Shown here in pieces: positions 40,839 to 49,319 of a stretch of 64,000 nt of DNA (position 1 is its first letter; the number at the start of each line of letters is the position of its first letter). Origin of the DNA: Micromonospora alfalfae (GTDB taxonomy: Bacteria > Actinomycetota > Actinomycetes > Mycobacteriales > Micromonosporaceae). The stretch covers positions 186,001 to 250,000 of the forward strand of contig NZ_JAKKFH010000045.1 of assembly GCF_022230925.1 (NCBI RefSeq), written 5' to 3'. Under the pieces are notes generated by a model that was not told the DNA's origin, did no database searches, and worked only from the letters and a program-made list of their open reading frames with translations. The position numbers and the translations under genes are program-made.

Positions 40839-41701
40839 TCAAGCACCATCCGGGCCGGCGAGGAACGCCGCGACCGTCGCGGTGAACGCTTCGGGGTCGT
40901 CGAGCCACGGGTAGTGCCCGGCGCCCCGCTGGACGACCAGCTCGGCGCGTGGACTCAGCTCGGCGAACTGGGCCACCAGGCCCGGCGGTGCGGCCAGGTC
41001 GACAGCGCCGGCGAGCAGCAGCACCGGGCCTCGATGGGCGGAGAGGGCCGCACGGGTGGCCGGCGGATCGAAGGCGCCTTCGGAGCTGAAGATCCCGGCC
41101 AACTCCTCGTTGCGCTGGCCGGACTCGGCGGCCTGGTGGACCTGAGCGGCAGTGTCCCACCGGCCGTACAGGAACGGAGCGATCTCCTGCTGGGAGGCGG
41201 GCCCGGCCCGGCCCGGCCCGCGAGGATGGACTCCACCGCCGCGGCGGCCACCGGAAACCATGGCTCGCCGGCCCGGGCATCGGTGACCTCCTGGCGCTGC
41301 GCGTCGGTCACCTGCAGCCCTACCGCTCGGATGCTCGGGTTCACCAGCGCGAGTCGGCCCACCCGATCGGGGTGCCGGGTCAGGTACCGCAGAGCCAGGT
41401 TGGTGCCGGCTGAGTGCCCGAGCAGATCCAGCTGGTCGAGGCCCAGGTGGCCGCGCAGCGCCTCCACATCGTCGACCATGCGGTCGCAGCGGCAGGTCGA
41501 GACGTCAGCCGGGACCGCCGAGCGACCGGTGCCCCGCGGATCGAGGATGACCAGCGTCCGGTGCGCGCCCAGACCGCCGAGGTCACCGAGGTACGCGGAG
41601 TCACGCATCGGCCCGCCCGGCAGGCAGACCAGCGGATCCCCAACCCCGACCGTCCGGTACGCGAGGATGGTCCCGTCGATCGCGTCGAATGTGGTGGCCA
41701 T
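40839..41701 (-). pseudogene. Alpha/beta hydrolase interrupted by a 5-bp frameshift
   Basis: The N-terminal frame (start 41701) shows a proline-iminopeptidase-like alpha/beta hydrolase: CLPGGPMRD, ILDPRGTGRS and the nucleophile elbow LLGHSAGTNL. The frame is lost near 41215-41200. The C-terminal half, including GAVDLAAPPGLV and the catalytic-His region GAGHYPWLDDP, continues in another frame to 40839. The break is inside a run of the 5-bp repeat CCCGG (41199-41220). Removing one unit restores a continuous protein reading LAGRAGPASQQE across the junction. It starts three bases after the DHFR-like gene. It could be a true pseudogene, a phase-variable gene or a sequencing error. Confidence 0.85.
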
Positions 41702-41704
41702 CGG

Positions 41705-42268
41705 TCAGCGGACCCGCTGGTGGCGGAGCAGAACCACCCCGTTGCCGAAGACCCGGCTCTCCACCAGCCGCAGACCGGTCGGAGTCTCGGCGTCGGGGAA
41801 GAGTCGGCGGCCCTTACCGACCAGCACCGGGTGGACGTAGATCCGGTACTCGTCGATCAGGTCGTGCCGGGCGAACGTCGCGGCCAGGTCGGCCCCGCCG
41901 AGCGCCAGGTCGCCGCCCGGTTCGGCGGTGAGCTTGCGGACCTGCTCGACGTCGACCTCGCGCACGACTGTGGCGTTCCAGTCGGCGTGGTCGAGGGTGC
42001 GCGAGTAGACGATCTTCGGCATGTCCCGCCAGATCCGGGCGAACTCGCGCTCCGGGCCGCTGGCGGTCGGGTCCTGATCGGCGGTCGGCCAGTAGGAGGC
42101 CATCAGCTCGTGGCTGACCCGGCCGCTGAGGAACCCACCCATCGGGGCGATCACGTCGTTGAAGTGCTGGTGCAACTCCTCGTCGACCTGGTGCCAGCCG
42201 ATGTCGCCACCCGGGCCCTCGAAGAACCCGTCCAACGACAGGCTCATCTGCACAACGATCTTCCGCAC
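41705..42268 (-). CDS. Dihydrofolate reductase-family (RibD C-terminal) protein
   Basis: A 187-aa protein of the RibD C-terminal/DHFR-like family, with RKIVVQMSLSLDGFFEGPGG at the start, FLSGRVSHELMASYW, MPKIVYSRTLD, and the nucleotide-binding segment DLALGGADLAATFARHDLID. Members are NADPH-dependent reductases of mostly unknown substrate, so a true DHFR activity should not be assumed. The GTG at 42268 follows GGAGGAG. It is the first gene of the minus-strand group with the broken hydrolase and the MerR regulator. Confidence 0.88.
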   Translation of the reverse strand: MRKIVVQMSLSLDGFFEGPGGDIGWHQVDEELHQHFNDVIAPMGGFLSGRVSHELMASYWPTADQDPTASGPEREFARIWRDMPKIVYSRTLDHADWNATVVREVDVEQVRKLTAEPGGDLALGGADLAATFARHDLIDEYRIYVHPVLVGKGRRLFPDAETPTGLRLVESRVFGNGVVLLRHQRVR

Positions 42269-42415
42269 CGTGTCTCCTCCATATGCGTCGATGGATGTCG
42301 AACCCGATCGTCGTCGGACCGTACGACGAAACGACCGGTCGCCGCGACGACGCAGAGGCATGTCGGGCATCCGGGCAGCGGGAGGTTGACCACGACCGGT
42401 CCCTAGACTGCTGCG

Positions 42416-42676
42416 GTGACCGGAGAGCGACCACCCCTGGCCGACCGGCCGCTCACCGAGCCGCACCCGTCCCGGCTGCCGTCCGAACACCCCGACCGGG
42501 CCCGGATCCTCGCCGCGCACACCGCCGCGTTGGCCGCCGGTGAGGCCGGTTACCTCGACCCGGCGAGCGGGCTGTTCGTGCTCAGCGCCAATTTCCTGGC
42601 CCGCCGTGGAACGTGCTGCGGGCGCGGCTGCCGGCACTGTCCGTACGTGGACGATCCACCCTCGGAACAGGCGTAA
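42416..42676 (+). CDS. DUF5522 cysteine-rich small protein
   Basis: An 86-aa protein. The C-terminal half YLDPASGLFVLSANFLARRG followed by TCCGRGCRHCPY is the DUF5522 signature. Its four cysteines and a histidine suggest a small metal site. The function is unknown. The GTG at 42416 has no strong ribosome site. The lipoprotein gene begins 93 bp downstream on the same strand. Confidence 0.85.
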   Translation: MTGERPPLADRPLTEPHPSRLPSEHPDRARILAAHTAALAAGEAGYLDPASGLFVLSANFLARRGTCCGRGCRHCPYVDDPPSEQA

Positions 42677-42768
42677 ACGGGGACTTCCGTGCGACACCGA
42701 CACCCCGTACGGTGTCCGACGGACACTTGGCGGGCACCTTCCGCCGTCGGTCGGCGAGAGGGTGGAGT

Positions 42769-43317
42769 GTGCGCGGGCGGATCGTGGTCGCCGGGCTGGC
42801 CGGGCTGCTGGTGAGTGGCTGCGCCGACGAGGCGGAACCGGCGGCGGTGCCGCCGCCGGTGCCGATAGCTGTTGACGTGGCGGCTGCCTCCTCGGGCGGC
42901 GCCTGCCGCCTGCTGGACTTCGCGGTGATCGAGCAGACGGTGAAGGTCCGCTTCGACGTGGCGGCGGCCAGTGAACAGGGCGACACCCACACCTGTGTGG
43001 TCCGGGCCGCAGGTGCCACATTGCCGGAGTTGACGCTCACCGTGACCGAGACCACGATCGACAAAGCCAGCTTCGGCGCGGACGTGGTGCCGGACAAGGC
43101 GGCGAAGGTCACCGGGCTGGGTCAGCAGGCGTACAAGCGGACCACCGCCGCGGCGAGCGGGCACGGCCCGGTCGCCGAGGTGGGCTGGCTGGCCGGCGAC
43201 GGACGGCTGGCCACTGTGAGTTGGACCACGGCCCGCGGCAGTGCGCGTTCGGCTGTGGAGAAGCTGACCGGCGACCTGACCGCGTTGGCCAAAAAGGTGG
43301 ACACCCGGGCGTTGTGA
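42769..43317 (+). CDS. Small lipoprotein
   Basis: A 182-aa exported lipoprotein. The signal sequence VRGRIVVAGLAGLLVSGC ends in a lipobox (LVSGC) with the Cys at about residue 18. The mature part is a small beta-rich domain (SGGACRLLDFAVIEQTVKVR and TVTETTIDKASFGADVV) with two further cysteines that could form a disulfide. The family is not recognised. The GTG at 42769 has GGTGGAG upstream. The stop lies inside a terminator hairpin shared with the convergent DtxR-family gene. Confidence 0.8.
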   Translation: MRGRIVVAGLAGLLVSGCADEAEPAAVPPPVPIAVDVAAASSGGACRLLDFAVIEQTVKVRFDVAAASEQGDTHTCVVRAAGATLPELTLTVTETTIDKASFGADVVPDKAAKVTGLGQQAYKRTTAAASGHGPVAEVGWLAGDGRLATVSWTTARGSARSAVEKLTGDLTALAKKVDTRAL

Positions 43318-43327
43318 CGCCCGGGTG
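43302..43327. terminator. Bidirectional terminator
   Basis: A perfect 11-bp stem (43302-43312 with 43317-43327) and a four-base loop overlap the lipoprotein stop codon, ten bases before the stop of the convergent DtxR-family gene. Confidence 0.8.
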
Positions 43328-43336
43328 CCCGGTTGG

Positions 43337-44026
43337 TCAGTTGGCGGCGACGAAGACCCGGGAAGCGACCTCGCGGGGCAGCCGCACCCGGTCACCGGAG
43401 CGGTCGATCGACACCCCGTCGCGCTCCTGGGCCACTGTCACTGTGGCACCCGGGTCGACACCCGCGGCGTGGAGTTGGCGCAGCACGTCGGCGTCCTTCT
43501 GCACGCTCTCGCAGATGCGGCGCACCACTACCGACCCGGAGAGGCCGGGGAAGGCCAGGTTGCGCTCGCCCTCGGCGGCCTCGGTGGTCTCCGCCGCCGG
43601 CGAACCCAGCTCCTGAAGCCCGGGGATCGGGTTGCCGTACGGGGAACGGGTCGGCCGGTTGAGCAGGTCGTAGACCCGCTTCTCCACTGCGTCGCTCATC
43701 ACGTGCTCCCAGCGGCAGGCCTCCTCGTGGGCCTCCTCGTAGGGCATTCCGATGACGTTGACCAGCAGCAGCTCGGCGAGGCGGTGCTTGCGCATCACGG
43801 ACACGGCGCTGCCGCGACCCAGGGCGGTGAGCGTCAGGTGCCGGTCTCCCTCGACTGTGAGCAGGCCGTCGCGCTCCATCCGGGCGACGGTCTGACTCAC
43901 GGTGGGGCCACTCTGCTGCAGCCTCTCGGCGATCCGGGCACGCAGCGGTGGCACCCCCTCTTCTTCCAATTCGAGGATGGTGCGCAGGTACATTTCGGTC
44001 GTATCGACCAGGTCGTGAGACTTCAT
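43337..44026 (-). CDS. DtxR/IdeR-family metal-dependent repressor
   Basis: A 229-aa repressor. The N-terminal winged helix (LVDTTEMYLRTILELEEEG, then RIAERLQQSGPTVSQTVARM) is followed by a dimerisation and metal domain with HRLAELLLVNVIGMPYEEAH and CRWEHVMSDAVEKRV, which contains the Cys, Glu and His ligands of this family. A C-terminal SH3-like domain (ATVTVAQERDGVSIDR) completes the full-length architecture. The ligand set fits an iron-responsive (IdeR/DmdR) type. The ATG at 44026 is supported by homology more than by a ribosome site. The rhodanese gene is divergent. Confidence 0.92.
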   Translation of the reverse strand: MKSHDLVDTTEMYLRTILELEEEGVPPLRARIAERLQQSGPTVSQTVARMERDGLLTVEGDRHLTLTALGRGSAVSVMRKHRLAELLLVNVIGMPYEEAHEEACRWEHVMSDAVEKRVYDLLNRPTRSPYGNPIPGLQELGSPAAETTEAAEGERNLAFPGLSGSVVVRRICESVQKDADVLRQLHAAGVDPGATVTVAQERDGVSIDRSGDRVRLPREVASRVFVAAN

Positions 44027-44126
44027 AAGGTCAGCGGCCCTCCGGTGCACGATGTTACCTCGGAGAACGGCTGGTGACCTTCGCCGAACCGCGTGCCCTC
44101 CACGCGAATGGTGTTGGATGGTCGCC

Positions 44127-44987
44127 ATGTCCGGTACCCAGGAGCCGTTGGTCGAGGTCGATCGGCTCGTCGCCGAACTCGACCAGGTCGATCCGCCCAC
44201 CCTGCTCGACGTCCGCTGGCGGCTCGTCGGCCCGCCCGGGCGCGACGACTACCTCGCCGGCCACCTGCCCGGGGCGGTCTTCGTCGACCTGGACACCGCG
44301 CTCTGTGGGGCGCCGGGCGCCGGCGGCCGGCACCCGTTGCCCGACCCGGCCACGTTGCAGGCCGCGCTGCGAGCCGCCGGCGTCCGCGCCGGTCACCCAG
44401 TGGTGGTGTACGACGGCGGCGACGGCATGGCCGCCGCACGGGCCTGGTGGACGCTGCGCTGGGCGGGTCACCGGCCGGTACGCCTGCTGCACGGCGGCTA
44501 CCCGGCCTGGGTGGCCGCCGGCCGGCCCGTCTCCACCGACGCGCCCGCCCCACCCCCCGGTGACGTCGTGGTGCGCCCCGGTGATCTCCCGGTGCTCGAC
44601 GCCGGGCAGGCCGCCGCGCTGGCCGCCGCGGACGACGCCGCGTTGCTCGACGTACGGGCGGCGCCGCGCTACCGGGGCGAGGTCGAGCCGATCGACCCGG
44701 TCGCCGGGCACGTGCCGGGAGCGGCGAACCTGCCCGCCGGGGAGTACGTCGGGCCGGACGGCCGTTTCCTGGCCGCCGACGTGCTGAGGGAGCGGTTCGC
44801 CGCCGCCGGGGTGACCGAGGGGCGGGCCGTCGGGGCGTACTGCGGCTCGGGGGTGACCGCCGCCCAGGCGGTGCTCGCGCTGCACCTGGCCGGCCGCACG
44901 GACGCCGCGCTCTACGTTGGATCGTGGAGCAACTGGGTCGCGGACCCGGCCCGACCGGTCGCCTCCGGGCCGATACCTGGCCGCTGA
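44127..44987 (+). CDS. Two-domain rhodanese-type sulfurtransferase
   Basis: A 286-aa thiosulfate or 3-mercaptopyruvate sulfurtransferase. The N-terminal inactive rhodanese domain (LLDVRWRLVGPPGRDDYLAG) is followed by an active one in which the catalytic Cys lies in AYCGSGVTAAQAVLAL. CGSGVTA is the usual loop of actinobacterial enzymes of this kind. The ATG at 44127 is chosen; 44118, three codons upstream, is equally possible. It is divergent from the metal repressor gene, with about 100 bp between. Confidence 0.92.
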   Translation: MSGTQEPLVEVDRLVAELDQVDPPTLLDVRWRLVGPPGRDDYLAGHLPGAVFVDLDTALCGAPGAGGRHPLPDPATLQAALRAAGVRAGHPVVVYDGGDGMAAARAWWTLRWAGHRPVRLLHGGYPAWVAAGRPVSTDAPAPPPGDVVVRPGDLPVLDAGQAAALAAADDAALLDVRAAPRYRGEVEPIDPVAGHVPGAANLPAGEYVGPDGRFLAADVLRERFAAAGVTEGRAVGAYCGSGVTAAQAVLALHLAGRTDAALYVGSWSNWVADPARPVASGPIPGR

Positions 44988-45035
44988 CCAGCGCGTGCGG
45001 TGGGCCGGCGCCGATCCTCGTGCGACGATGGGCTC

Positions 45036-46217
45036 ATGTCCGACGACACTGTTGTGGTGTGGGACGAGTCGCTGCTCGCCTACGACATGGGTGACCATCC
45101 ACTCGACCCGGTCCGGGTGGAGCTGACCATCGCGCTCGCCCGCGAGCTGGGCATCCTCAATCGGCCAGGGGTGCGGGTGATCAAGCCGGAGCCCGCCGAC
45201 GATGCCCTACTCACCCGGGTGCACGCGCCGGCCTACCTCGCCGCGGTGCGCAACGCGCCGCGCGACCCGCTCTTCGCCGGGTACGGGCTGGGCACCTCCG
45301 ACAACCCGGTCTTCGAGGGGATGCACGAGTCCAGCGCGCTGATCGCCGGCGCGACGGTGGCCGCCGCCGAGGCGGTCTGGCGCGGCGACGCCCGGCGGGC
45401 GGTGAACGTGGCCGGTGGGCTGCACCATGCGATGTCCGCCCGAGCCTCCGGCTTCTGCGTCTACAACGACCCCGCGGTGGCCATCGCCCGCCTGCTCGAC
45501 CTCGGCGCGGAGCGGGTGGCGTACGTGGACGTCGACGTGCACCACGGCGACGGTGTGCAGGACATCTTCTGGAACGACCCTCGGGTGCTGACGGTCAGCC
45601 TGCACGAGACCCCGCTGGCCCTCTTCCCGGGCACGGGTTTCCCGGACGAGACGGGTGGGCCGGGTGCGCAGGGCACCGCCGTCAACATGCCGTTGCCGCC
45701 CGGCGTCGACGACAGCGGCTGGCAGCGCGCGTTCCACGCGATAGTGCCGTCGGTGCTGCGCGCGTTCCGGCCGCAGGTGCTGGTCAGCCAGTGCGGCGCG
45801 GACGGGCACCGGCTGGATCCGCTCGCCGACCTGAACCTGACAGTGGACGGGCAGCGGGCCACCTACCTGGCGATGCGGGCGCTCGCCGACGAGTTGTGCG
45901 ACGGCCGGTGGGTGGCCACCGGTGGCGGCGGGTACGCGCTCGTCGAGGTGGTGCCCCGGGCCTGGAGTCACCTGCTGGCCGTGGCCACCGGTGACCCGAT
46001 CGACCCGGCCACGCTCACCCCACCCGCGTGGCGGGACCTGGTCGCCTCCCGACGTCTGGGCCGGGAGGTGCCGCTGCGGATGACCGACGACGCCGACCCG
46101 TCGTACGAGCCGTGGCAGCCGACCGGCGAGCCGAACGCGGTGGACCGGGCGATCGCGGCCACCCGCAAGACGGTCTTCCCGCTGCTCGGGCTCGACCCGC
46201 ACGATCCACGGGACTGA
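45036..46217 (+). CDS. acuC: Acetoin utilisation protein AcuC, class I-type lysine deacetylase
   Basis: A 393-aa member of the histone-deacetylase superfamily. The zinc and catalytic residues lie in GGLHHAMSARASGFCVYND and VDVDVHHGDGVQ, with the later CGADGHRLDPLADLNL. In Bacillus, AcuC reverses acetylation of acetyl-CoA synthetase. Here the next gene, 24 bp downstream, encodes a GNAT/acyl-CoA synthetase fusion of the Pat type, so the pair likely forms an opposing acetylation and deacetylation module. Confidence 0.93.
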   Translation: MSDDTVVVWDESLLAYDMGDHPLDPVRVELTIALARELGILNRPGVRVIKPEPADDALLTRVHAPAYLAAVRNAPRDPLFAGYGLGTSDNPVFEGMHESSALIAGATVAAAEAVWRGDARRAVNVAGGLHHAMSARASGFCVYNDPAVAIARLLDLGAERVAYVDVDVHHGDGVQDIFWNDPRVLTVSLHETPLALFPGTGFPDETGGPGAQGTAVNMPLPPGVDDSGWQRAFHAIVPSVLRAFRPQVLVSQCGADGHRLDPLADLNLTVDGQRATYLAMRALADELCDGRWVATGGGGYALVEVVPRAWSHLLAVATGDPIDPATLTPPAWRDLVASRRLGREVPLRMTDDADPSYEPWQPTGEPNAVDRAIAATRKTVFPLLGLDPHDPRD

Positions 46218-46241
46218 GCCGGGCCGGGGGAGGGCGTACCG

Positions 46242-48797
46242 GTGCCGACAGTGGACCATCCGGTCGACGTGCTGCTCAGTGATGGCAGCACGGTCCAGTT
46301 GCGCCCGATCGACCCGGCCGATGCGCCGGGCATCGTGGCGATGCACAGCCGGTTCTCCGAGCGCACCCGCTACCTGCGGTACTTCTCGCCGTACCCGCGC
46401 ATCCCGGAGCGGGATCTGATCCGTTTCGTCACAGTGGACCACCACGACCGGGAGGCGTTCGTGGTGCTGGCCGCCGACCGGATCGTCGCGGTCGGCCGGT
46501 ACGAGCGGCTCGGCCCGCAGGCCCCCGAGGCGGAGGTGGCCTTCGTGGTGGAGGACGCCTACCAGGGGCGGGGCATCGGCTCGGTGCTGATGGAACACCT
46601 GGCCGACGCGGCCCGCCGCAACGACATCATGAGCTTCGTCGCGGAGGTGCTGCCGGCCAACGGGACGATGCTGCGGGTCTTCGCCGACTTCGGCTACCAG
46701 GTCCAGCGCGAGTACGCCGACGGCGTGGTCCACCTGAGTTTCCCCATCGCGCCCACCGAGGCCAGCCTGGAGGTGCAGCGCGGCCGGGAGCACCGCACCG
46801 AGGCCCGCTCGATCGCCCGGCTTCTCGCTCCGCGCGGCATAGTCGTCTACGGTGCCAGCGCCACCGGCCAGGGCGTCGGCGCGGCGGTGCTCGGGCACCT
46901 GCGCGACGGCGGGTTCACCGGTGCGGTGGTGCCTGTGCATCCGAGCGCGTCGACAGTGGCGGGTCTCCCCGCGTACCCGTCGGCGGTTGATGCCGGAACG
47001 CCTGTGGACCTGGCGGTGGTGGCGGTCCCACCGGAGGCGGCGACCGCCGTGGTCGCCGACGCGGCCGCCGCGGGGGTGCACGGCCTGGTGGTCATCTCGG
47101 CCGGCTTCGCCGAGGCCGGCGGCGAGGGCGCGGCCACCCAGCGGGCACTGGTCCGCGCGGCGCACGCGGCCGGGATGCGGGTCGTCGGCCCGAACTGCCT
47201 CGGCGTGGCCAACACCGACCCGACGGTACGCCTCAACGCCACCCTCGCCCCGGCGTTGCCGCCGGCCGGCCGGGTCGGCATCTTCAGTCAGTCCGGTGCG
47301 TTCGGGGTGGCGCTGCTCGCCGAGGCGGACCGGCGGGGCCTCGGGCTGTCCAGCTTCGTCTCGGCCGGCAACCGGGCCGACGTCTCCGGCAACGACCTCC
47401 TGCAGTACTGGCAGGACGACCCCGCCACCGACGTGATCATGCTCTACCTGGAGACCTTCGGGAACCCGCGCAAGTTCGCCCGGTTGGCCCGGCGGATCGG
47501 CCGCGCCAAACCGGTCGTCGCGCTCGCCTCGCCGGCCCGCCCGCCAGGGGTCGGTGACGCCGCCGGGCCGGACGAGGTGGCGGTGGCGGCGCTCTTCGCC
47601 CAGTCCGGGGTGATTCGGGTGGACACCGTGCCGGAGCTGCTCGACGTGGGTGTGCTGTTGGCCAACCAGCCGTTGCCGGCCGGCGGCCGGGTCGGTGTGG
47701 TCGGCAACTCCTCGGCCCTCACCGGGCTCGCCGCGACGGCCTGCGTCGGGCACGGCCTGAGCGTGGCCGACGGTTATCCCCGCGACGTCGGGCCGAGCGC
47801 CGGTGCCGCCACGTTCGCCGCCGCGCTCGCCGAGACGGCCGCTGACGAACGGGTGGACGCCCTGGTGGTGGTGTTCGCGCCGCCGCTACCCGGCCAGCTG
47901 ACCGCTGTGGACGCCGACGTGACCGCCGCACTGCCGTCCGCCCTCGCGCTGGGCAAGCCGACAGTGGCGACGTTCCTGGTAGGCCGGCTGCCACCGGGGG
48001 TGCCGGCGTACGGCGGCGTGGAGGAGGCGGTCCGCGCGCTCGCCCGGGCGCACCGGTACGCCGAGTGGCTTCGCCGCCCACCCGGGGTGGCACCGGAGCT
48101 GCCCGACCTCGATCGGGCTGCCGCGCAGGCCGCGCTCCGGGCCGACGGCACCGACCCGGGCGCGCTGCTGGCCGCGTACGGCATCGACGTGGTGGCCTCG
48201 GTGTCCGTCGACTCGGTCGACGCTGCTGTCGACGCGGCGGCGCGGCTGGGCTTCCCGGTTGCGCTCAAGGCGGCCGCTCCCGGGCTGCGGCACCGACTCG
48301 ACCTCGGCGCGGTCCGACTGGACCTGCCCGACGAGCCGACTCTCCGCCGGGCGTACGCCGACCTCGCGGCGACCTTCGGCGCGGAGGCGCTGGTTCAGCC
48401 GATGGTCCCGCCCGGCGTGGCCTGCGTGGTGGAGGTGGTGGAAGACCCCGCGTTCGGGCCGGTGGTCGGCTTCGGCCTGGGCGGGGTCGCCACCGAGCTG
48501 CTCGGCGACCGAGCTTGGCGGGCGGTGCCGCTGACCGACCGGGACGCGGCCGAGCTGGTCGACGAGCCCCGGGCGGCGCCGTTGCTGCGCGGGCACCGGG
48601 GGGCCGCGCCGGTCGACCGGGCGGCCCTTGCCGATCTGCTGCTACGGGTGGGTCAGCTCGCCGACGAACAGCCCCGGGTGCGCTCGCTGACCCTCAACCC
48701 GGTGCTCGCCCGCCCCGATGGCATCTCGATCCTGCACGCACAGGTAGGGGTGGGTGGCGTGGCCGCCCGCCCGGACACCGGCCCCCGCCGTCTGTGA
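46242..48797 (+). CDS. GNAT/ADP-forming acyl-CoA synthetase fusion, Pat-type protein acetyltransferase
   Basis: An 851-aa fusion. The N-terminal GNAT domain (about 10-170) has VEDAYQGRGIGSVLMEHLAD, the acetyl-CoA binding loop. The rest is an NDP-forming acyl-CoA synthetase-like part: a CoA-binding domain (APRGIVVYGASATGQG), a ligase domain (GIFSQSGAFGVALLAEADRR) and a C-terminal ATP-grasp-like domain (FPVALKAAAPGLRHR). This order, GNAT first, is an actinobacterial form; E. coli PatZ has the GNAT last. The synthetase part probably senses acetyl-CoA. Acetyl-CoA synthetase is the classic target, with AcuC next door as likely eraser. Confidence 0.9.
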   Translation: MPTVDHPVDVLLSDGSTVQLRPIDPADAPGIVAMHSRFSERTRYLRYFSPYPRIPERDLIRFVTVDHHDREAFVVLAADRIVAVGRYERLGPQAPEAEVAFVVEDAYQGRGIGSVLMEHLADAARRNDIMSFVAEVLPANGTMLRVFADFGYQVQREYADGVVHLSFPIAPTEASLEVQRGREHRTEARSIARLLAPRGIVVYGASATGQGVGAAVLGHLRDGGFTGAVVPVHPSASTVAGLPAYPSAVDAGTPVDLAVVAVPPEAATAVVADAAAAGVHGLVVISAGFAEAGGEGAATQRALVRAAHAAGMRVVGPNCLGVANTDPTVRLNATLAPALPPAGRVGIFSQSGAFGVALLAEADRRGLGLSSFVSAGNRADVSGNDLLQYWQDDPATDVIMLYLETFGNPRKFARLARRIGRAKPVVALASPARPPGVGDAAGPDEVAVAALFAQSGVIRVDTVPELLDVGVLLANQPLPAGGRVGVVGNSSALTGLAATACVGHGLSVADGYPRDVGPSAGAATFAAALAETAADERVDALVVVFAPPLPGQLTAVDADVTAALPSALALGKPTVATFLVGRLPPGVPAYGGVEEAVRALARAHRYAEWLRRPPGVAPELPDLDRAAAQAALRADGTDPGALLAAYGIDVVASVSVDSVDAAVDAAARLGFPVALKAAAPGLRHRLDLGAVRLDLPDEPTLRRAYADLAATFGAEALVQPMVPPGVACVVEVVEDPAFGPVVGFGLGGVATELLGDRAWRAVPLTDRDAAELVDEPRAAPLLRGHRGAAPVDRAALADLLLRVGQLADEQPRVRSLTLNPVLARPDGISILHAQVGVGGVAARPDTGPRRL

Positions 48798-48807
48798 GCG
48801 GGCCCGG

Positions 48808-49215
48808 TCAGGCGCGGCTGGAGATCTGCTGGACGCCCCAGGTGTTGCCGTCCGGGTCGGCGAAGAAGACGAAGCCGACGTTGTCCAGTGGATCCGGCAC
48901 CGGCCGGGGGTTCCGACCCACCACCTGGATCTCGCTGACCTCCACGCCGCGCCCGACCAGTTCCTCGTGGGCCCGCTTCAGGTCGGGCACCACCAGTTGC
49001 AGCCCCTTGAGTGAGCCTGGCGGCATCTCCGGGACGACGCCCTTGCCAATCACGATCGAACAGCCCGAGCCGGGCGGCGTCAGCTGGACGATGCGCGCGT
49101 CGTCACTGATCACCGTGTCGTGGTCCACAGTGAAGCCGAGCTGGTCGGCGTAGAACTTCTTCGCCCGGTCCACGTCGGAGACCGGCACGATCACCACTTC
49201 CAGCGTCCAGTTCAT
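48808..49215 (-). CDS. Glyoxalase/VOC-superfamily protein
   Basis: A 135-aa single-domain VOC protein. It begins MNWTLEVVIVPVSDVDRAKK, continues FYADQLGFTVDHD, and ends VGFVFFADPDGNTWGVQQ, the usual VOC metal-site region. The substrate is unknown. The ATG at 49215 has GAAGGAGA upstream. It lies downstream of the sigma factor gene on the same strand but behind that gene's terminator, so it probably has its own promoter. Confidence 0.88.
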   Translation of the reverse strand: MNWTLEVVIVPVSDVDRAKKFYADQLGFTVDHDTVISDDARIVQLTPPGSGCSIVIGKGVVPEMPPGSLKGLQLVVPDLKRAHEELVGRGVEVSEIQVVGRNPRPVPDPLDNVGFVFFADPDGNTWGVQQISSRA

Positions 49216-49270
49216 CGTCGCTCTCCTTCGTGGTTCAGCGGACGGTGTCCCAGTCAAGCACCCCGACAGC

Positions 49271-49305
49271 ACGGAAGGCCCCGGCGAACCGCCGGGGCCT
49301 TCCGT
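49271..49305 (-). terminator. Terminator of the SigB-like gene
   Basis: A perfect 16-bp stem (49271-49286 with 49290-49305) and a three-base loop lie 15 bp after the sigma factor stop. Confidence 0.9.
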
Positions 49306-49319
49306 GGGAACCGGATGCG

